Assembly: GCF_002744175.1 (NCBI RefSeq)
Contig: NZ_NKHF01000037.1
Location: 32,458 to 96,457 of the forward strand
DNA length: 64,000 nt
Direction: 5' to 3'
Source: Pseudoalteromonas piscicida
Lineage (GTDB): Bacteria > Pseudomonadota > Gammaproteobacteria > Enterobacterales > Alteromonadaceae
The position numbers and the translations under genes were made by a program. Shown piece after piece: positions 47,444 to 58,379 of the stretch (within the stretch, counting starts at the first letter, position 1; each line of letters starts with the position of its first letter). The notes below the pieces were generated by a model, which was given only the letters and a program-made list of their open reading frames with translations, made no database searches and was not told the DNA's origin.

Positions 47444-48204
47444 TAGACTAAATGATAGCTTTTAAGTAACCGAGCTAATTGTTCTTTGAATTTTGGCGAC
47501 TCCAACACTTTCTCTAATGAATCAAATTCTGCTTGCAGCTTTTTAGGTGCCAATACTGCGCGGTAATAGGTCTCATGAGGAGTTTGCGAAAAATGAAGTT
47601 TATCCCTCCAGCCATGCTTTGCTGATAGGTACTCTGTTGTTGAACGGCTGACAATCGCGATATTAACCCGTTTTTTTATCACCATTTCTAACAGCGCTTG
47701 TTCAGAGTTAACATCCACTCTACGAATGTTGCTGTATTCCTTTGCTTGTTCAAGATGGCGGTAATAATAGCCCGCCATCGTCCCGATATAATTACCACTG
47801 AGGGAACTAGGGTGATAGTACTCAAATGGTTGATCAACGTGAGAGATAAACTCATCTGTATCGAAGATCAGCGGACTACTCCATAAGTATTTTTGCTTCT
47901 TTTTATCATCAAACCAAGCTGGATTAACACCGAATACAAACCCTTTAAAATCCTTCTTCTCTAGTAGTTTATCCAATCGCTTGCGTGGAACAAAACGAAC
48001 TTCCACCGTAATATCACTATGATGCGCATTGATAAGTGCCGCAATATCGAAATATAGGCCTTGGCTTGCTTCAAGGTTCGTGATGTATGGTGGTTTATTG
48101 TGATAGACATATAATACTTGCGTATCTGTTGCCAAAACAGAAAATGTCGCAGCGAATAATAAATAACTAGCAAGAAGACAATTCTTTAACACTAAGCGCC
48201 CCAT
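47431..48204 (-). CDS. Periplasmic solute-binding protein (family 3-like), C-terminus formed by a repeat
   Basis: A 257-residue exported protein. A signal peptide (hydrophobic residues 8-24 ending in LAT) precedes a type 3 binding-protein fold: YHNKPPYI, LYFDIAALIN, YIGTMAGYYY and LLEMVIKKRVNIAIVSRST fit the two lobes. In Alteromonadales such orphans are numerous and often lack a transporter, so the ligand (amino-acid-like) is unknown. The final residues YNLN and the TAG stop are encoded by the terminal inverted repeat of a repeat element, so the native C-terminus may have been altered. It stands alone on this strand. Confidence 0.85.
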   Translation of the reverse strand: MGRLVLKNCLLASYLLFAATFSVLATDTQVLYVYHNKPPYITNLEASQGLYFDIAALINAHHSDITVEVRFVPRKRLDKLLEKKDFKGFVFGVNPAWFDDKKKQKYLWSSPLIFDTDEFISHVDQPFEYYHPSSLSGNYIGTMAGYYYRHLEQAKEYSNIRRVDVNSEQALLEMVIKKRVNIAIVSRSTTEYLSAKHGWRDKLHFSQTPHETYYRAVLAPKKLQAEFDSLEKVLESPKFKEQLARLLKSYHLVYNLN

Positions 48205-48397
48205 ATATGACGTGTTAACCTATAGCACAGTATGTATAGCCTAGTTCCTTCTCGGCATATTGGTGACTTTCTCTTTGAGAACATCACCGAAAAAGGGCCG
48301 AACACGCCCCCATTTACAAAAATATAACAAAACCAGTTTAGTAACAAGTAAAATCAGCCTTTGCTCACAGGGCAAGCTTCATTTACTGTTTACACAC

Positions 48398-51193
48398 CTA
48401 TTGGCAACCACCCTCATTATAAGACAGCTTTAGTGACGCTCCAGCAGGAGCACCAGAAACCTTCAGGTATCCCCAGTATTGAGACTGAGCTGCTATTTCA
48501 ATACACTCTTGATTACCTTGATTGAAAGAACTAGCTTCAACATTGGTGTCGTTAGGCCAGCCAGCATTGCTGTATTCTAAACCTAAATCTCCACTACCGT
48601 GAGCAGTTTGAATAACGACCGATTGCTGCCCACTCACATTTTCCAAGCTAAACCACATCGGCTCTTGGTTACCTAAGCAAATGGTTTCGCCTGCAGTTAA
48701 TCTACCACTAGATATACTACCTTGTGACTGACATACGTCCTCAACCGGAGAATTTGTTAGGGTTTCTCCAAGTAACTGAACGTTTTCAAAACGATTATAG
48801 CCGTATAGCATAATGTAATAAGTGCCAGCTTCAGGGTTCATGATTTCACAGCTCTCTGTGTTACCGGATTTGTAAGGTCTGCAATCAAACTCGTTAAAGG
48901 TTGGCATTGTTCCAGCTTTAACATAAAGGTCAACATCACCAGAGCCACCAGAGGTATTCAAAATTAGCCTATCGGTATTCGGGGCTACCGCTATGGTAAA
49001 TGTAAGCTGCTCATCCTGTTCACCGGCAACGGTTACCGGCACACCTGAATGGAGCTTGTTTGATGAGGTAGCACTGATTAAAGCAGTTGTACTGCTCATA
49101 TGACTCAATCCACTTGGATCGCTAACGGTAAGACTAACTTGGTATTCTCCTGCCTGCATATAGCGATGTGTTGGATTTGCTTCATTACTTTCATTGCCAT
49201 CTCCAAAACGCCACACATATGTGAGTAGATCTCCATCTGGATCCACACTCCCTTGACTTGAAAATGTAATGCTTTGCTCCGCCTCGCCAGAATATGGCCC
49301 ATTAATTTGCGAGATTGGCGCGCTATTTTGACCACCATCCACCAGCTCATTACACCACTGAGCAAACTCCGACTGGTACTGTGATGACCAGCGGTTTATT
49401 CGAGTTTGATATCCATCCCAATTCGCTTGTCGAGTCTCTTGCCGCATGGCAATTACTTCATCAAAGTGTTTCTCGTACATAAACCTCACCCCCAAATAAC
49501 CCCAACGGTAGATCCGGTCTTGATCAAAGCCATCGTAAGTCGTGCTAAAGATTTCTGCTAACGTATAAACCGAGCCATCTTTTATCGTGTCTATTGCTGC
49601 TTGGTTGTCATTGAGATTTGCAATGTACTCGGCGACCCCTTCACTCCACCACACGATGGGCTTCGTTGGTGCATTAAAGTCACCATAGAGATCAAAGCGA
49701 CCATCCAAATAATGTACGTATTCATGCTCTAAGTTCCAGATATAATGATCCGGCTTTGCATAATTAGCTTCATAGGCAACAAAATTAGCAACGTTATCAA
49801 CATCACTTGGGTCGCCCTCTAGATACATGCCGCCGTTATCTGTGTTTATTTTAAAAATTGCTTTAGCATATTTTTTATAGTCTGAACTGCTATTAAAGAT
49901 GTTTACTTGCAGAAAGTCGTTATTATCATCAGCAACCGGTAAACGGCCAGTTTCAAGCATAGAATGGAATCGCCCCTCCTCCGCTTCCATGGTTTCACAA
50001 GCTGAAGTCAATTGCTGAGTCGTGAGCTCCTGCGCTCTAATTTTTATAGTATCGCTACAGCTATGCTGTTGAGAAAGTACCTTGGCTTCTAGTTCTTGGT
50101 CAAAATTACAAATACCAAACTTTTCACAATCAGCGTAATAGGTCGCAACATCCGCAGCGGCTAGCCATACACCATCTCCAAATCCATAACTGTTATACCG
50201 TGAAAACAAAGCCGTTAATTGATTATCTACCGCTTCTTGAATTGCGGCGCCACTATATTGTTTAAGGCGAGCCAACTCACTTGCAGCATTAATGATTAGG
50301 TATTGCGAATCTGAATTTATCATCCACGTTTGTGACGTAAAGTTTCCAAGTAGGCTTACCAGCTCTTGATCATTTTGTACCAAAGTAACGAAGTTATCAT
50401 TCCACTGGCCACGATATAAAATCGTGAAAATACCATTAACCGCGCTACGCATGTTCCATTTTGACCCATAGCTTTCATTCCACTTAGAGAGCCAAGCTTT
50501 CACAACTGGCAAATAGTGGTCTTGTAATTCAGATGAGTCCATGGTTGTAATGGCTTCACCAAGCACTTTGCCATGAGCATCATTGTCGTCATAAAAGTGG
50601 CTATTGCTAACAAACGCATCTAATGCATCTTTCACCGCAGGTTTTACCCAAGTAGCAAAACTAACCTGATCATTGTAAAATTCAACATAGAAGCCGGCGC
50701 GAATAAACAAATAAAGTGCTTCTAAGTCATTACTCCCATTGCCTGAGTAGTTTCGCGAAAGTGACTCAGCACTTTGTGCCGCAGCGTGCATTTTATCTGA
50801 TGTAAAAACTTGAGATTGAATACTACTGTCCGCTGAAAACAGTGCATTAATACAGCTTGTACCTTGCTGTTTGATTTCAGCCACTATTTGACTGCTATTA
50901 GCGCTTGCCAAGCTACTCAAGTCACACGGCGCTGCAGCTTCGCTTTGCTGTAAACTTAAGGTTTTCGTCAAAGACGACCGGTTAGACAAAAAGTGCGTTA
51001 GCTTGCGAGTTTCCGTTGCAGCAACGGGTGCTTTATCCTGCTTGGCCCTGTGTTCATGACCATGAGACATATTGATCGTTAAATGATTTGGCTCATTTAA
51101 TGGCTTGAATAAGCGTTGTGATTCTTGATGTGCACTGGCAGAGTTAAGCGCGGTTAATGCGGACAACGCCAGCGTGAGTTTTGTCATTTTCAT
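48398..51193 (-). CDS. Secreted microbial collagenase (peptidase M9) with PKD and PPC domains
   Basis: A 931-residue secreted protease. A signal peptide of about 21 residues (ending SASA) is followed by a helical M9 N-terminal domain (about 90-380) and the catalytic domain. Zinc ligands lie in HEYVH (His490, Glu491, His494) and WWSEGVAEY (Glu518). Then come a PKD domain (about 628-715, with SVDPDGDLLTYVWRFGDG) and, from about 725, a PPC-type domain with the cysteine pair CRPYKSGNTESC. A further C-terminal beta segment ends in an even set of cysteines. It should cut collagen and gelatin outside the cell. It is a monocistronic gene. Confidence 0.95.
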   Translation of the reverse strand: MKMTKLTLALSALTALNSASAHQESQRLFKPLNEPNHLTINMSHGHEHRAKQDKAPVAATETRKLTHFLSNRSSLTKTLSLQQSEAAAPCDLSSLASANSSQIVAEIKQQGTSCINALFSADSSIQSQVFTSDKMHAAAQSAESLSRNYSGNGSNDLEALYLFIRAGFYVEFYNDQVSFATWVKPAVKDALDAFVSNSHFYDDNDAHGKVLGEAITTMDSSELQDHYLPVVKAWLSKWNESYGSKWNMRSAVNGIFTILYRGQWNDNFVTLVQNDQELVSLLGNFTSQTWMINSDSQYLIINAASELARLKQYSGAAIQEAVDNQLTALFSRYNSYGFGDGVWLAAADVATYYADCEKFGICNFDQELEAKVLSQQHSCSDTIKIRAQELTTQQLTSACETMEAEEGRFHSMLETGRLPVADDNNDFLQVNIFNSSSDYKKYAKAIFKINTDNGGMYLEGDPSDVDNVANFVAYEANYAKPDHYIWNLEHEYVHYLDGRFDLYGDFNAPTKPIVWWSEGVAEYIANLNDNQAAIDTIKDGSVYTLAEIFSTTYDGFDQDRIYRWGYLGVRFMYEKHFDEVIAMRQETRQANWDGYQTRINRWSSQYQSEFAQWCNELVDGGQNSAPISQINGPYSGEAEQSITFSSQGSVDPDGDLLTYVWRFGDGNESNEANPTHRYMQAGEYQVSLTVSDPSGLSHMSSTTALISATSSNKLHSGVPVTVAGEQDEQLTFTIAVAPNTDRLILNTSGGSGDVDLYVKAGTMPTFNEFDCRPYKSGNTESCEIMNPEAGTYYIMLYGYNRFENVQLLGETLTNSPVEDVCQSQGSISSGRLTAGETICLGNQEPMWFSLENVSGQQSVVIQTAHGSGDLGLEYSNAGWPNDTNVEASSFNQGNQECIEIAAQSQYWGYLKVSGAPAGASLKLSYNEGGCQ

Positions 51194-51606
51194 AAGTTAC
51201 CTTTCTTGTTGTGTATCCAACCCTGATTGGGCCATTAATTTTTAACATTAAAATTACAATGTATACAATATATTTTATATAACTTTATGGAATAGCCATG
51301 AAACATTAAGCTTGAACGCTCGACTAACGGGATTATTTGATTGCCCGAGTGAAGGGGGAAAACAGTGCAAGCTGACCGCCGACAACTCATTAGGAAACAG
51401 TTTAACACCTTGATTATTAGACACTTTTCAGTTAATAAATGGTATTTAAGGTCTAAATTTGATATCAAAACAGCTTGGTATGCGCTGTTTTGTGTAAATA
51501 TGCGGATTTCATGGATATTAATATTGTATTCAATTGGTTGTTCTCAGTGAGTAAGTCAACCAACTGACGACAGAAAGGAATAAAAATTTACAAAATATTG
51601 AAGAGG
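51194..51606. other. Intergenic region without a supported gene
   Basis: AT-rich sequence upstream of the collagenase gene that should hold its promoter. A short plus-strand frame (51365-51550) has no ribosome site or family feature. No repeat or hairpin stands out. Confidence 0.5.
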
Positions 51607-51882
51607 CTATAACTTATCTATGTGTGAAATAGCACCGGCGGTTATCTTTACTCTCACTCTGCAACCTGAGAGCGAAATTGAATAGATGCCGTCGCTGGGC
51701 TTTTGTGCTAATAAGTGTTGTAACCCGAGTAATAACTCATCGGTATCATTCTTGGCTTCTGTCTTTCTTGAATCTATATATTCTTTACCTTGTTTCAGCG
51801 CTTTATCAAAAACCACTGAAGCAACTTGCTGAGTTGACTTGCTTTTTAACGTCTTAATCAAAGCACTTTTCAATAAACTCAT
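51607..51882 (-). CDS. Small protein of unknown function
   Basis: A 91-residue protein starting MSLLKSALIKTLKS, with GAGGA about eight bases before the ATG at 51882. The N-terminal 50 residues are helical and basic (KSTQQVASVVFDKALKQG), then TDELLLGLQHLLAQ, then a short beta-like tail with GCRVRVKITAGA. I do not recognise a family. There is no signal peptide or membrane helix. A family B repeat begins just upstream. The longer frame from 51966 adds residues that look non-coding. Coding status is supported by the ribosome site and composition only. Confidence 0.6.
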   Translation of the reverse strand: MSLLKSALIKTLKSKSTQQVASVVFDKALKQGKEYIDSRKTEAKNDTDELLLGLQHLLAQKPSDGIYSISLSGCRVRVKITAGAISHIDKL

Positions 51883-51967
51883 GGTAATCCTCATGATAAA
51901 GATACCGACCCATTTAATACAATAAAGGGATCGGCGTCTGATTGGTTTGGGAACAGTTAATATCAAT

Positions 51968-52063
51968 TTGCTTAATTAAGTGGTCTATTTGAGGCGAGAA
52001 AAACTTACCGAGAAGCAGGAAAAAATTTAGCTATTTAGTTGTTCTAAATAAGAAACTTTTAAC
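51968..52063 (-). repeat. Dispersed repeat family B, copy 2
   Basis: TTGCTTAATTAAGTGGTC at the left and CTATTTAGTTGTTCTAAAT with AAGAAACTTTTAAC at the right match copy 1 at 46311-46578. The repeat probably extends to about 52130, where CGGTATAAAG resembles an outer end. It is uninterrupted and non-coding. Confidence 0.72.
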
Positions 52064-52193
52064 CTAGTTCGCTTCAGGTTTACTCTTTCAAATAACACAA
52101 GCAGTAAGACAAATCGGTATAAAGTTTAACAAGGGAGAATTAAAAGTCTAAAGCAAATTCGTTTCAAACTATGTCAATTGTTTCAAGTGTAGT

Positions 52194-52253
52194 TGACCTG
52201 AACTCGCCGTTGCAACCGCTAGAGAATAAGTTGTTTTTCCAAGTTCACGTTAG
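52194..52253 (+). repeat. Diverged right end of repeat family A
   Basis: GACCTGAACTCG, then GCTAGAGAATAAGTTGTT and TTTCCAAGTTCACGTTA correspond to the ends of the full element at 47245-47443 with several changes and an internal deletion. The copy abuts the stop codon of the next minus-strand gene. Confidence 0.55.
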
Positions 52254-52847
52254 TTAATAAAACTCAGACAGGTGATTGAGCTGCTCGGCAACCTGCTTCC
52301 CTGAGAATAATTGCGGTATAAAGTGTAACAAGCCGGTAGAAAGCTGCTGCTCTGTTCGTTCATTACTCACTAAACTGACTATATTACCAAGCTCACTGTT
52401 GACTTCATGCCAGCTAGGATTGGCATTACTTAACCTTTCGTATGCTAACGTATTAATCTCAAAGTGCTCGAAATATTCATCTACTAGACAAAGAGGTTGG
52501 TTGAGTTTGAGCGAGTCCAACAGCGCTCGACTCAGACAAGGTCGAGTATCTGAACCCTGGGCGCTAAAGAAGTGTCCCGGTAGATTATATCCAACGATGA
52601 GATCACCGCTTTCAAACAGACTATTGGTATACAACAAAGCAGTAAGCACAAGGTAGGTATCGTATCTTGCCAAACTGACGTTCTGTAATAGCGCGCTTTG
52701 CTTACTCAAATCAATGGCATAGCGTGTACGCATTGCGCGCCAAAAATCATGGTGATTATGCGGTAAGGATTGTGCACTCGCACCAGCCAATCGCGCTTTC
52801 CAGCTCGACATAAATAGCTCAAATCCCTCTGTTTTATACTGTTCCAT
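52254..52847 (-). CDS. Hypothetical protein, about 197 residues
   Basis: A soluble-looking protein starting MEQYKTEGFELFMSSWKARL at 52847. A GTG at 52859 or a TTG at 52895 are possible earlier starts; the TTG lies within a repeat end, so it is less likely. Regions that look ordered are HHDFWRAMRTRYAIDLSK, then TYLVLTALLYTNSLFESGDL and LLHFIPQLFSG. No signal peptide, membrane helix or catalytic motif is obvious, and I do not recognise a family. Its stop is next to a repeat A remnant and its start region is next to a repeat B copy, so it is an island between repeats. Confidence 0.6.
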   Translation of the reverse strand: MEQYKTEGFELFMSSWKARLAGASAQSLPHNHHDFWRAMRTRYAIDLSKQSALLQNVSLARYDTYLVLTALLYTNSLFESGDLIVGYNLPGHFFSAQGSDTRPCLSRALLDSLKLNQPLCLVDEYFEHFEINTLAYERLSNANPSWHEVNSELGNIVSLVSNERTEQQLSTGLLHFIPQLFSGKQVAEQLNHLSEFY

Positions 52848-52889
52848 CTCAAACGACACCCTAGTCTCCCCATGTTGACATTGTTTTAA

Positions 52890-53050
52890 TACCAATTGAA
52901 TTCGGTCTCCAATTAATTTGGAGGGTGAAATACCATATTAGCATCGTTAAAAATTTCTCATTTAGAACAACTAAATGGCAAAACTTTTGCCTTGCTACTA
53001 ACACTATTTCTCCGCTTCAGAATAGCGAGTTTACTTAATACAGTTGGTAT
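52890..53050 (+). repeat. Dispersed repeat family B, copy 3, with short terminal inverted repeats
   Basis: About 160 bases bounded by TACCAATTG at the left and CAGTTGGTA at the right, which are inverted copies with one mismatch. Internally GTTAAAAATTTCTCATT and TAGAACAACTAAATGG are the reverse complement of the conserved block in copies 1 and 2. The shape is that of a MITE. It is non-coding. Confidence 0.72.
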
Positions 53051-53125
53051 AAGCATCCAAACAAAAGCTATAAGATTTCGCAGAAATTGCAATTACAGGG
53101 CATTACAGCAACAGGGCATTAAGTC

Positions 53126-53185
53126 ATACCAATTGAAGTAACTCTCTAGTCAATGTGAAGGGTGAAATAGATTATTTACTAATAC
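53126..53185 (+). repeat. Partial copy of repeat family B
   Basis: TACCAATTGAA, then AAGGGTGAAATA match the left part of copy 3 (TACCAATTGAA ... GGAGGGTGAAATA) about 235 bases away. The rest has diverged or is missing. Confidence 0.5.
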
Positions 53186-53235
53186 AATTAATATCAATAA
53201 GCGAGCGCTTGAGTGGTGACCAAGAAGGTAGGAAT

Positions 53236-53267
53236 AAAAAAGCCCACACATTTACAGTGCGGGCTTT
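53236..53267 (-). terminator. Terminator after greA
   Basis: On the minus strand AAAGCCCGCACT and the matching TGTGTGGGCTTTTTTATTCC form a hairpin with one mismatched pair and a T run, about 12 bases after the greA stop. It ends the carA-carB-greA unit. Confidence 0.85.
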
Positions 53268-53279
53268 AGAAGAAAAGAA

Positions 53280-53756
53280 TTACTTGTATTCAACTTCGAT
53301 GATTTCGTATTCAACCAGACCGTTTGGCGTTTGAACGTTCACTGTATCATCTAACTCTTTACCAATTAACCCACGCGCTATTGGCGAGTTAACAGAGATC
53401 AAGTTGTTTTTAATATCAGCTTCGTCATCACCAACAATGCGATAACTCACTTCTTCGTCCGTATCCACATTCACGATAGTGACCGTACTGCCAAAAATAA
53501 CTTTGCCGTTATTCTGCATTTTTGTCACATCAATGATTTGCGCTGTTGAAAGTTTCGCTTCAATTTCTTGAATACGACCCTCACAAAAGCCTTGTTGCTC
53601 TCGCGCCGCATGATATTCGGCGTTTTCTTTTAAATCACCGTGTTCACGCGCTTCCGCGATATCAGCAACTATCTTAGGGCGAACAACTTTCTTTAAATGA
53701 TTCAGTTCTTCACGAAGCAACTCTTCGCCTCGTACTGTCATCGGAATTGATTGCAT
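53280..53756 (-). CDS. greA: Transcript cleavage factor GreA
   Basis: A 158-residue protein that enters the RNA polymerase secondary channel and helps cleave the RNA end of stalled complexes. [20 protein letters not shown] begins the coiled-coil domain. At its tip [20 protein letters not shown] carries the acidic residues needed for cleavage, and the C-terminal FKBP-like domain has [16 protein letters not shown]. The frame starts at 53771, but the MQSIPMT start at 53756 gives the E. coli length. It follows carB by 46 bases, with a hairpin between. Confidence 0.97.
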   Translation of the reverse strand: MQSIPMTVRGEELLREELNHLKKVVRPKIVADIAEAREHGDLKENAEYHAAREQQGFCEGRIQEIEAKLSTAQIIDVTKMQNNGKVIFGSTVTIVNVDTDEEVSYRIVGDDEADIKNNLISVNSPIARGLIGKELDDTVNVQTPNGLVEYEIIEVEYK

Positions 53757-53772
53757 AAGTATCTCACTCATC

Positions 53773-53792
53773 GCCAGAGCTTTCGCTCTGGC
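53773..53792 (-). other. GAAA-tetraloop hairpin between carB and greA
   Basis: On the minus strand GCCAGAGC and GCTCTGGC enclose GAAA, a stable RNA hairpin with a GNRA loop and no T run. It lies just before the greA start region, so it may protect or separate the two transcripts; that role is inferred. Confidence 0.6.
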
Positions 53793-53802
53793 CTTGTTCT
53801 TC

Positions 53803-56800
53803 TTAGTTCAAACGCTGGTGTAGTTCTTGAACAGAGTTTACAGAGTTTCTGTCATCAGCTTCATTCGCTGTGCAGTTTGCAAACGCTGCATTTAGCGTAG
53901 TGGTGTAGTTAGTCTTATGCTGCAGTGCACCACGACGTAACACCTTCGAGTCCTCAATAGCTTGGCGACCTTCGGTAGTATTAACGATGTAGCTGTACTC
54001 ACCATTCTTGATACGGTCAAGAATATGAGGACGACCTTCGAATACTTTATTTACGCGACGTACTTCAATGCCCGCTTCTTCAAGCGCTTTCGCCGTACCG
54101 CTCGTTGCATCTAGTTCAAAACCAATTGCTTTCATCGTCTTAGCTAGTTCAACGACGCGTGCCTTGTCACCATTACGCACAGATAGTAGCGCGCGACCGC
54201 CACGTGGTAAAGTGTTTGATGCACCTAATTGAGCTTTTGCGAACGCTTCGGCGAAGTTTTCACCAACACCCATCACTTCACCCGTAGAGCGCATCTCAGG
54301 ACCACGCATTGGGTCAACACCTGGGAACTTAGCGAATGGCAATACCACTTCTTTTACGCTGTAATATGGAGGAATAACCTCTTTCGTCACACCTTGGCTT
54401 TCAAGGGATTGACCAACCATACAACGGGCAGCAACCTTTGCCAGTGCAACACCCGTTGCTTTTGAAACAAATGGTACTGTACGAGCAGCGCGTGGGTTAA
54501 CTTCAATCAGATAAACCTGACCATCTTTAACTGCAAATTGAGTATTCATTAGGCCAACCACACCTAACTCAAGCGCCATATCACGTACTTGCTTGCGCAT
54601 AACGTCTTGGATATCTTGTGGCAATGTATGTGCTGGAAGCGAACATGCAGAGTCACCTGAGTGAACACCGGCTTGCTCGATATGCTCCATGATGCCGCCG
54701 ATAATAACCGTTTCGCCATCACAGATAGCATCCACGTCTACTTCAATTGCATCATCTAGGAAGCGGTCAAGTAGCACTGGAGCTTCGTTAGAGACAGACA
54801 CAGCTTCAGTCATGTAGCGACGTAAATCATCTTCATCGTACACGATTTCCATTGCGCGACCACCAAGAACGTAAGATGGACGAACAACTAGTGGGAAGCC
54901 GATTTCTTGTGATTTAGCAATGGCTTCTTCCAGTGAAGTCACAGTTGCATTTTCAGGCTGAAGTAAGTTCAGACGTTCTACAAGTTGTTGGAAACGTTCA
55001 CGGTCTTCAGCACGGTCGATAGCATCTGGCGAAGTACCAATTACTGGCACACCATTCGCTTCAAGGTCACGTGCAAGTTTAAGTGGAGTTTGGCCACCAT
55101 ATTGAACGATAACACCTTTTGGCTTCTCAACACGGACAATTTCTAATACATCTTCAAGTGTAATCGGCTCGAAGAATAAACGGTCTGACGTATCGTAGTC
55201 TGTTGAAACCGTCTCAGGGTTACAGTTAACCATGATAGTTTCGTAGCCATCTTCACGCATAGCCAGCGCTGCATGTACACAACAGTAATCGAACTCGATG
55301 CCTTGACCGATACGGTTAGGACCGCCACCGATGACCATGATTTTGTCTTTGTCAGAAGGGTTCGCTTCACACTCTTCATCGTACGTTGAGTACATGTAAG
55401 CAGTATCTGAGCTAAATTCTGCCGCACAAGTGTCTACGCGCTTATAAACCGGGAGGATAGCTAACTGGTGACGCTTCTTACGGATCTCTTTTTCAGACAC
55501 ACCAGCGATTTCAGCAATACGTGAGTCCGAGAAACCTTTGCGCTTTAAGCGACGCAAGAAGTCTTTGTTTAGCCCAGCCATGCCAACTTCAGCAATTGTT
55601 GCTTCATCTTTGATGATGTCTTCGATTTGCACTAGGTACCAAGGGTCAATCTTAGTCAACTCAAAAACATCTGCAACAGACATACCGTGGCGCATTGCAT
55701 CTGCAATGTACCAAATGCGCTCAGCACCTGGCTCACGCAATTCACGAATAATTGTTTCTTTCGCATTAGGCGCATCAAGGGCAACGATTGGATTTAGACC
55801 TGTTGCACCTACTTCAAGACCACGTAGTGCTTTTTGCAATGATTCTTGTTGGTTACGACCAATCGCCATTACCTCACCAACTGACTTCATTTGCGTAGTT
55901 AGACGGTCGTTTGAACCTGCGAATTTTTCAAAGTTAAAACGAGGGATCTTAGTAACAACATAGTCGATTGATGGTTCAAATGATGCAGGTGTTGCTCCGC
56001 CTGTGATGTCATTTTGAAGTTCGTCAAGCGTGTAACCTACAGCAAGTTTAGCTGCAATTTTAGCAATCGGGAAACCGGTAGCTTTAGAGGCCAGAGCTGA
56101 AGAGCGTGATACACGCGGGTTCATTTCGATGATAACCACGCGACCATCAACTGGGTTTACACCAAACTGAACGTTTGAACCACCCGTTTCAACACCAATT
56201 TCACGAAGTACGGCCATCGAGGCGTTACGCATGATTTGGTATTCTTTGTCTGTGAGTGTTTGTGCCGGTGCAACTGTGATTGAGTCACCGGTGTGAACAC
56301 CCATAGGGTCGAAGTTTTCGATAGAACAAACGATGATACAGTTGTCGTTTTTGTCACGAACCACTTCCATCTCATATTCTTTCCAGCCTAATAGGCTTTC
56401 ATCGATCAGCAGCTCATTGGTTGGCGACAAGTCAAGACCACGAGTACAGATTTCGTCAAACTCTTCCATGTTGTAAGCAACACCACCACCGGTACCACCC
56501 ATAGTGAAAGAAGGACGAATAATACAAGGGAAGCCGATGCGCGTTAAAATATCATGTGCTTCATCCATCGAATGTGCAATTTCAGCACGAGGACATTCTA
56601 AGCCGATATTTTTCATCGCAGCATCGAAACGCTCACGGTTTTCAGCCTTATCGATGGCATCTGCCGTTGCACCGATTAGTTCAACGCCATGCTTTGCAAG
56701 CACGCCATGCTTATCTAAATCTAATGCACAGTTAAGCGCAGTTTGACCACCCATAGTAGGTAATACTGCATCCGGCTTTTCTTTTTCGATGATCTTTTCT

Positions 56801-57021
56801 ACCACTTCCCAATGGATCGGCTCGATATAAGTTGCATCGGCCATTTCAGGGTCAGTCATGATAGTTGCAGGGTTAGAGTTAACAAGAATAACTCTATAGC
56901 CTTCTTCTCTTAGGGCTTTACAGGCCTGAGCACCAGAGTAATCAAATTCACATGCTTGGCCGATAACGATTGGGCCTGCGCCCAAGATCAGAATACTTTG
57001 TAAGTCAGTACGTTTTGGCAT
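53803..57021 (-). CDS. carB: Carbamoyl-phosphate synthase large subunit
   Basis: A 1072-residue enzyme that uses ammonia from CarA, bicarbonate and two ATP to make carbamoyl phosphate for arginine and pyrimidine synthesis. Two homologous ATP-grasp halves are clear: the first has [20 protein letters not shown] and [16 protein letters not shown]; the second has [19 protein letters not shown] and [16 protein letters not shown]-terminal allosteric domain starts near residue 935. The length is standard. It follows carA by 15 bases and precedes greA. Confidence 0.98.
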   Translation of the reverse strand: MPKRTDLQSILILGAGPIVIGQACEFDYSGAQACKALREEGYRVILVNSNPATIMTDPEMADATYIEPIHWEVVEKIIEKEKPDAVLPTMGGQTALNCALDLDKHGVLAKHGVELIGATADAIDKAENRERFDAAMKNIGLECPRAEIAHSMDEAHDILTRIGFPCIIRPSFTMGGTGGGVAYNMEEFDEICTRGLDLSPTNELLIDESLLGWKEYEMEVVRDKNDNCIIVCSIENFDPMGVHTGDSITVAPAQTLTDKEYQIMRNASMAVLREIGVETGGSNVQFGVNPVDGRVVIIEMNPRVSRSSALASKATGFPIAKIAAKLAVGYTLDELQNDITGGATPASFEPSIDYVVTKIPRFNFEKFAGSNDRLTTQMKSVGEVMAIGRNQQESLQKALRGLEVGATGLNPIVALDAPNAKETIIRELREPGAERIWYIADAMRHGMSVADVFELTKIDPWYLVQIEDIIKDEATIAEVGMAGLNKDFLRRLKRKGFSDSRIAEIAGVSEKEIRKKRHQLAILPVYKRVDTCAAEFSSDTAYMYSTYDEECEANPSDKDKIMVIGGGPNRIGQGIEFDYCCVHAALAMREDGYETIMVNCNPETVSTDYDTSDRLFFEPITLEDVLEIVRVEKPKGVIVQYGGQTPLKLARDLEANGVPVIGTSPDAIDRAEDRERFQQLVERLNLLQPENATVTSLEEAIAKSQEIGFPLVVRPSYVLGGRAMEIVYDEDDLRRYMTEAVSVSNEAPVLLDRFLDDAIEVDVDAICDGETVIIGGIMEHIEQAGVHSGDSACSLPAHTLPQDIQDVMRKQVRDMALELGVVGLMNTQFAVKDGQVYLIEVNPRAARTVPFVSKATGVALAKVAARCMVGQSLESQGVTKEVIPPYYSVKEVVLPFAKFPGVDPMRGPEMRSTGEVMGVGENFAEAFAKAQLGASNTLPRGGRALLSVRNGDKARVVELAKTMKAIGFELDATSGTAKALEEAGIEVRRVNKVFEGRPHILDRIKNGEYSYIVNTTEGRQAIEDSKVLRRGALQHKTNYTTTLNAAFANCTANEADDRNSVNSVQELHQRLN

Positions 57022-57036
57022 TATTACTCCGGTCTA

Positions 57037-58173
57037 TTAAGCGTTACGAGATTGCATTAATTCAATGAAATGGTCGAATAGCGGTGCCGCATCATGTGGG
57101 CCTGGGCTCGCTTCAGGGTGACCTTGAAAGCTAAATGCCGGCTTGTCGGTGCGGTGAATACCTTGTAGTGTGCCATCGAATAGCGACTTGTGCGTTGCAC
57201 GTAGGTTGTCAGGCAAACTTGCTTCATCAGCAGCAAAACCATGGTTTTGAGCTGTGATCATCACTACGTCACGATCTAAGTCTTTAACCGGGTGGTTACC
57301 ACCATGGTGACCAAACTTCATTTTTACTGTTTTCGCTCCAGACGCAAGCGCTAGTAACTGATGGCCCAAACAAATACCAAAGATCGGTGTCTCTGTCTCT
57401 AAAAATGCCTTAATTGCATCAATAGCGTAAGTACATGGCTCAGGGTCACCTGGACCATTTGATAGGAAAATACCATCTGGGTTTAATGCCAATACATCAG
57501 CAGCGGAGGTTTCTGCTGGGACAACGGTTAATTTACACCCTCTGTCTACTAGCATTCTAAGAATGTTCTTTTTCACACCAAAATCGTAGGCAACAACATG
57601 GAATTTCTCTTCTTCAGCTGAAAGCGTTTTAAAGCCCTCGCCTAGAGTCCAGCTTGATTCACGCCATTCAAACTGAGCTTCTGTTGTTACTACTTTTGCT
57701 AAATCCATCCCTTTCAAGCCAGGGAATGCTTGCGCAGCTTCTAGCGCCTTTTGCTCGTCTACCTCGTCTCCTGCAATAATACAGCCGTTTTGGGCACCTT
57801 TATCACGTAGAATACGGGTTAATTTACGAGTATCAATATCCGCGATCCCAAGGATATTGCGTTCTTTCAAGTAATCACTCAATGATTTTTCGTTACGGAA
57901 ATTACTCGCGAGCAGTGGTAAGTCACGGATCACTAGGCCTTTCGCCCAGATCTTGTCCGCTTCCTCATCTTCGCTGTTAGTACCGGTGTTGCCGATATGT
58001 GGGTAAGTGAGCGTAACGATTTGTTCCGCGTATGAAGGATCCGTTAAGATCTCTTGATACCCCGTCATTGACGTATTGAATACCACTTCTCCGACTGACA
58101 TACCGTCAGCACCGATAGCAGTACCGCGAAACACCGTGCCGTCTTCAAGGACTAACAGAGCGGATTTAGTCAA
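57037..58173 (-). CDS. carA: Carbamoyl-phosphate synthase small subunit
   Basis: A 378-residue glutaminase subunit that feeds ammonia to CarB. The N-terminal domain has [18 protein letters not shown]. The C-terminal class I amidotransferase has [15 protein letters not shown] with the catalytic Cys and a final [11 protein letters not shown] with the catalytic His and Glu. AGGAGGT precedes the start, so translation should be strong. The 206 bases before it, up to dapB, should hold the operon promoter. A weak GC-rich fold followed by TTTTTT at about 58186-58228 might be an attenuator or the dapB terminator. Confidence 0.97.
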   Translation of the reverse strand: MTKSALLVLEDGTVFRGTAIGADGMSVGEVVFNTSMTGYQEILTDPSYAEQIVTLTYPHIGNTGTNSEDEEADKIWAKGLVIRDLPLLASNFRNEKSLSDYLKERNILGIADIDTRKLTRILRDKGAQNGCIIAGDEVDEQKALEAAQAFPGLKGMDLAKVVTTEAQFEWRESSWTLGEGFKTLSAEEEKFHVVAYDFGVKKNILRMLVDRGCKLTVVPAETSAADVLALNPDGIFLSNGPGDPEPCTYAIDAIKAFLETETPIFGICLGHQLLALASGAKTVKMKFGHHGGNHPVKDLDRDVVMITAQNHGFAADEASLPDNLRATHKSLFDGTLQGIHRTDKPAFSFQGHPEASPGPHDAAPLFDHFIELMQSRNA

Positions 58174-58379
58174 GTTAACCTCCTAATAGTAAAAAACGGG
58201 CGAAAGCAAAACGCTCAACATCCCGTCTACAAAGCGCTTGGTAACACGCAGTTATTAAAATTTTGGCAAATTCGTTATAGTCTACAGCATGATTGCCTTT
58301 TCGTCTAATAGAAATCGCAAAAATTATAAAAATAAGCTATTAAACTAATTTTTTGCTTTAAAGCCTCAAAATGCTACAA

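Noticed and set aside
51365..51550. 61-codon plus-strand frame upstream of the collagenase gene
   Set aside because: No ribosome site, no family feature, and it lies in the probable promoter region.
58186..58228. GC-rich fold followed by TTTTTT between dapB and carA as a pyrimidine attenuator
   Set aside because: The stem is short and imperfect and no leader frame is visible, so I cannot separate an attenuator from a weak dapB terminator.
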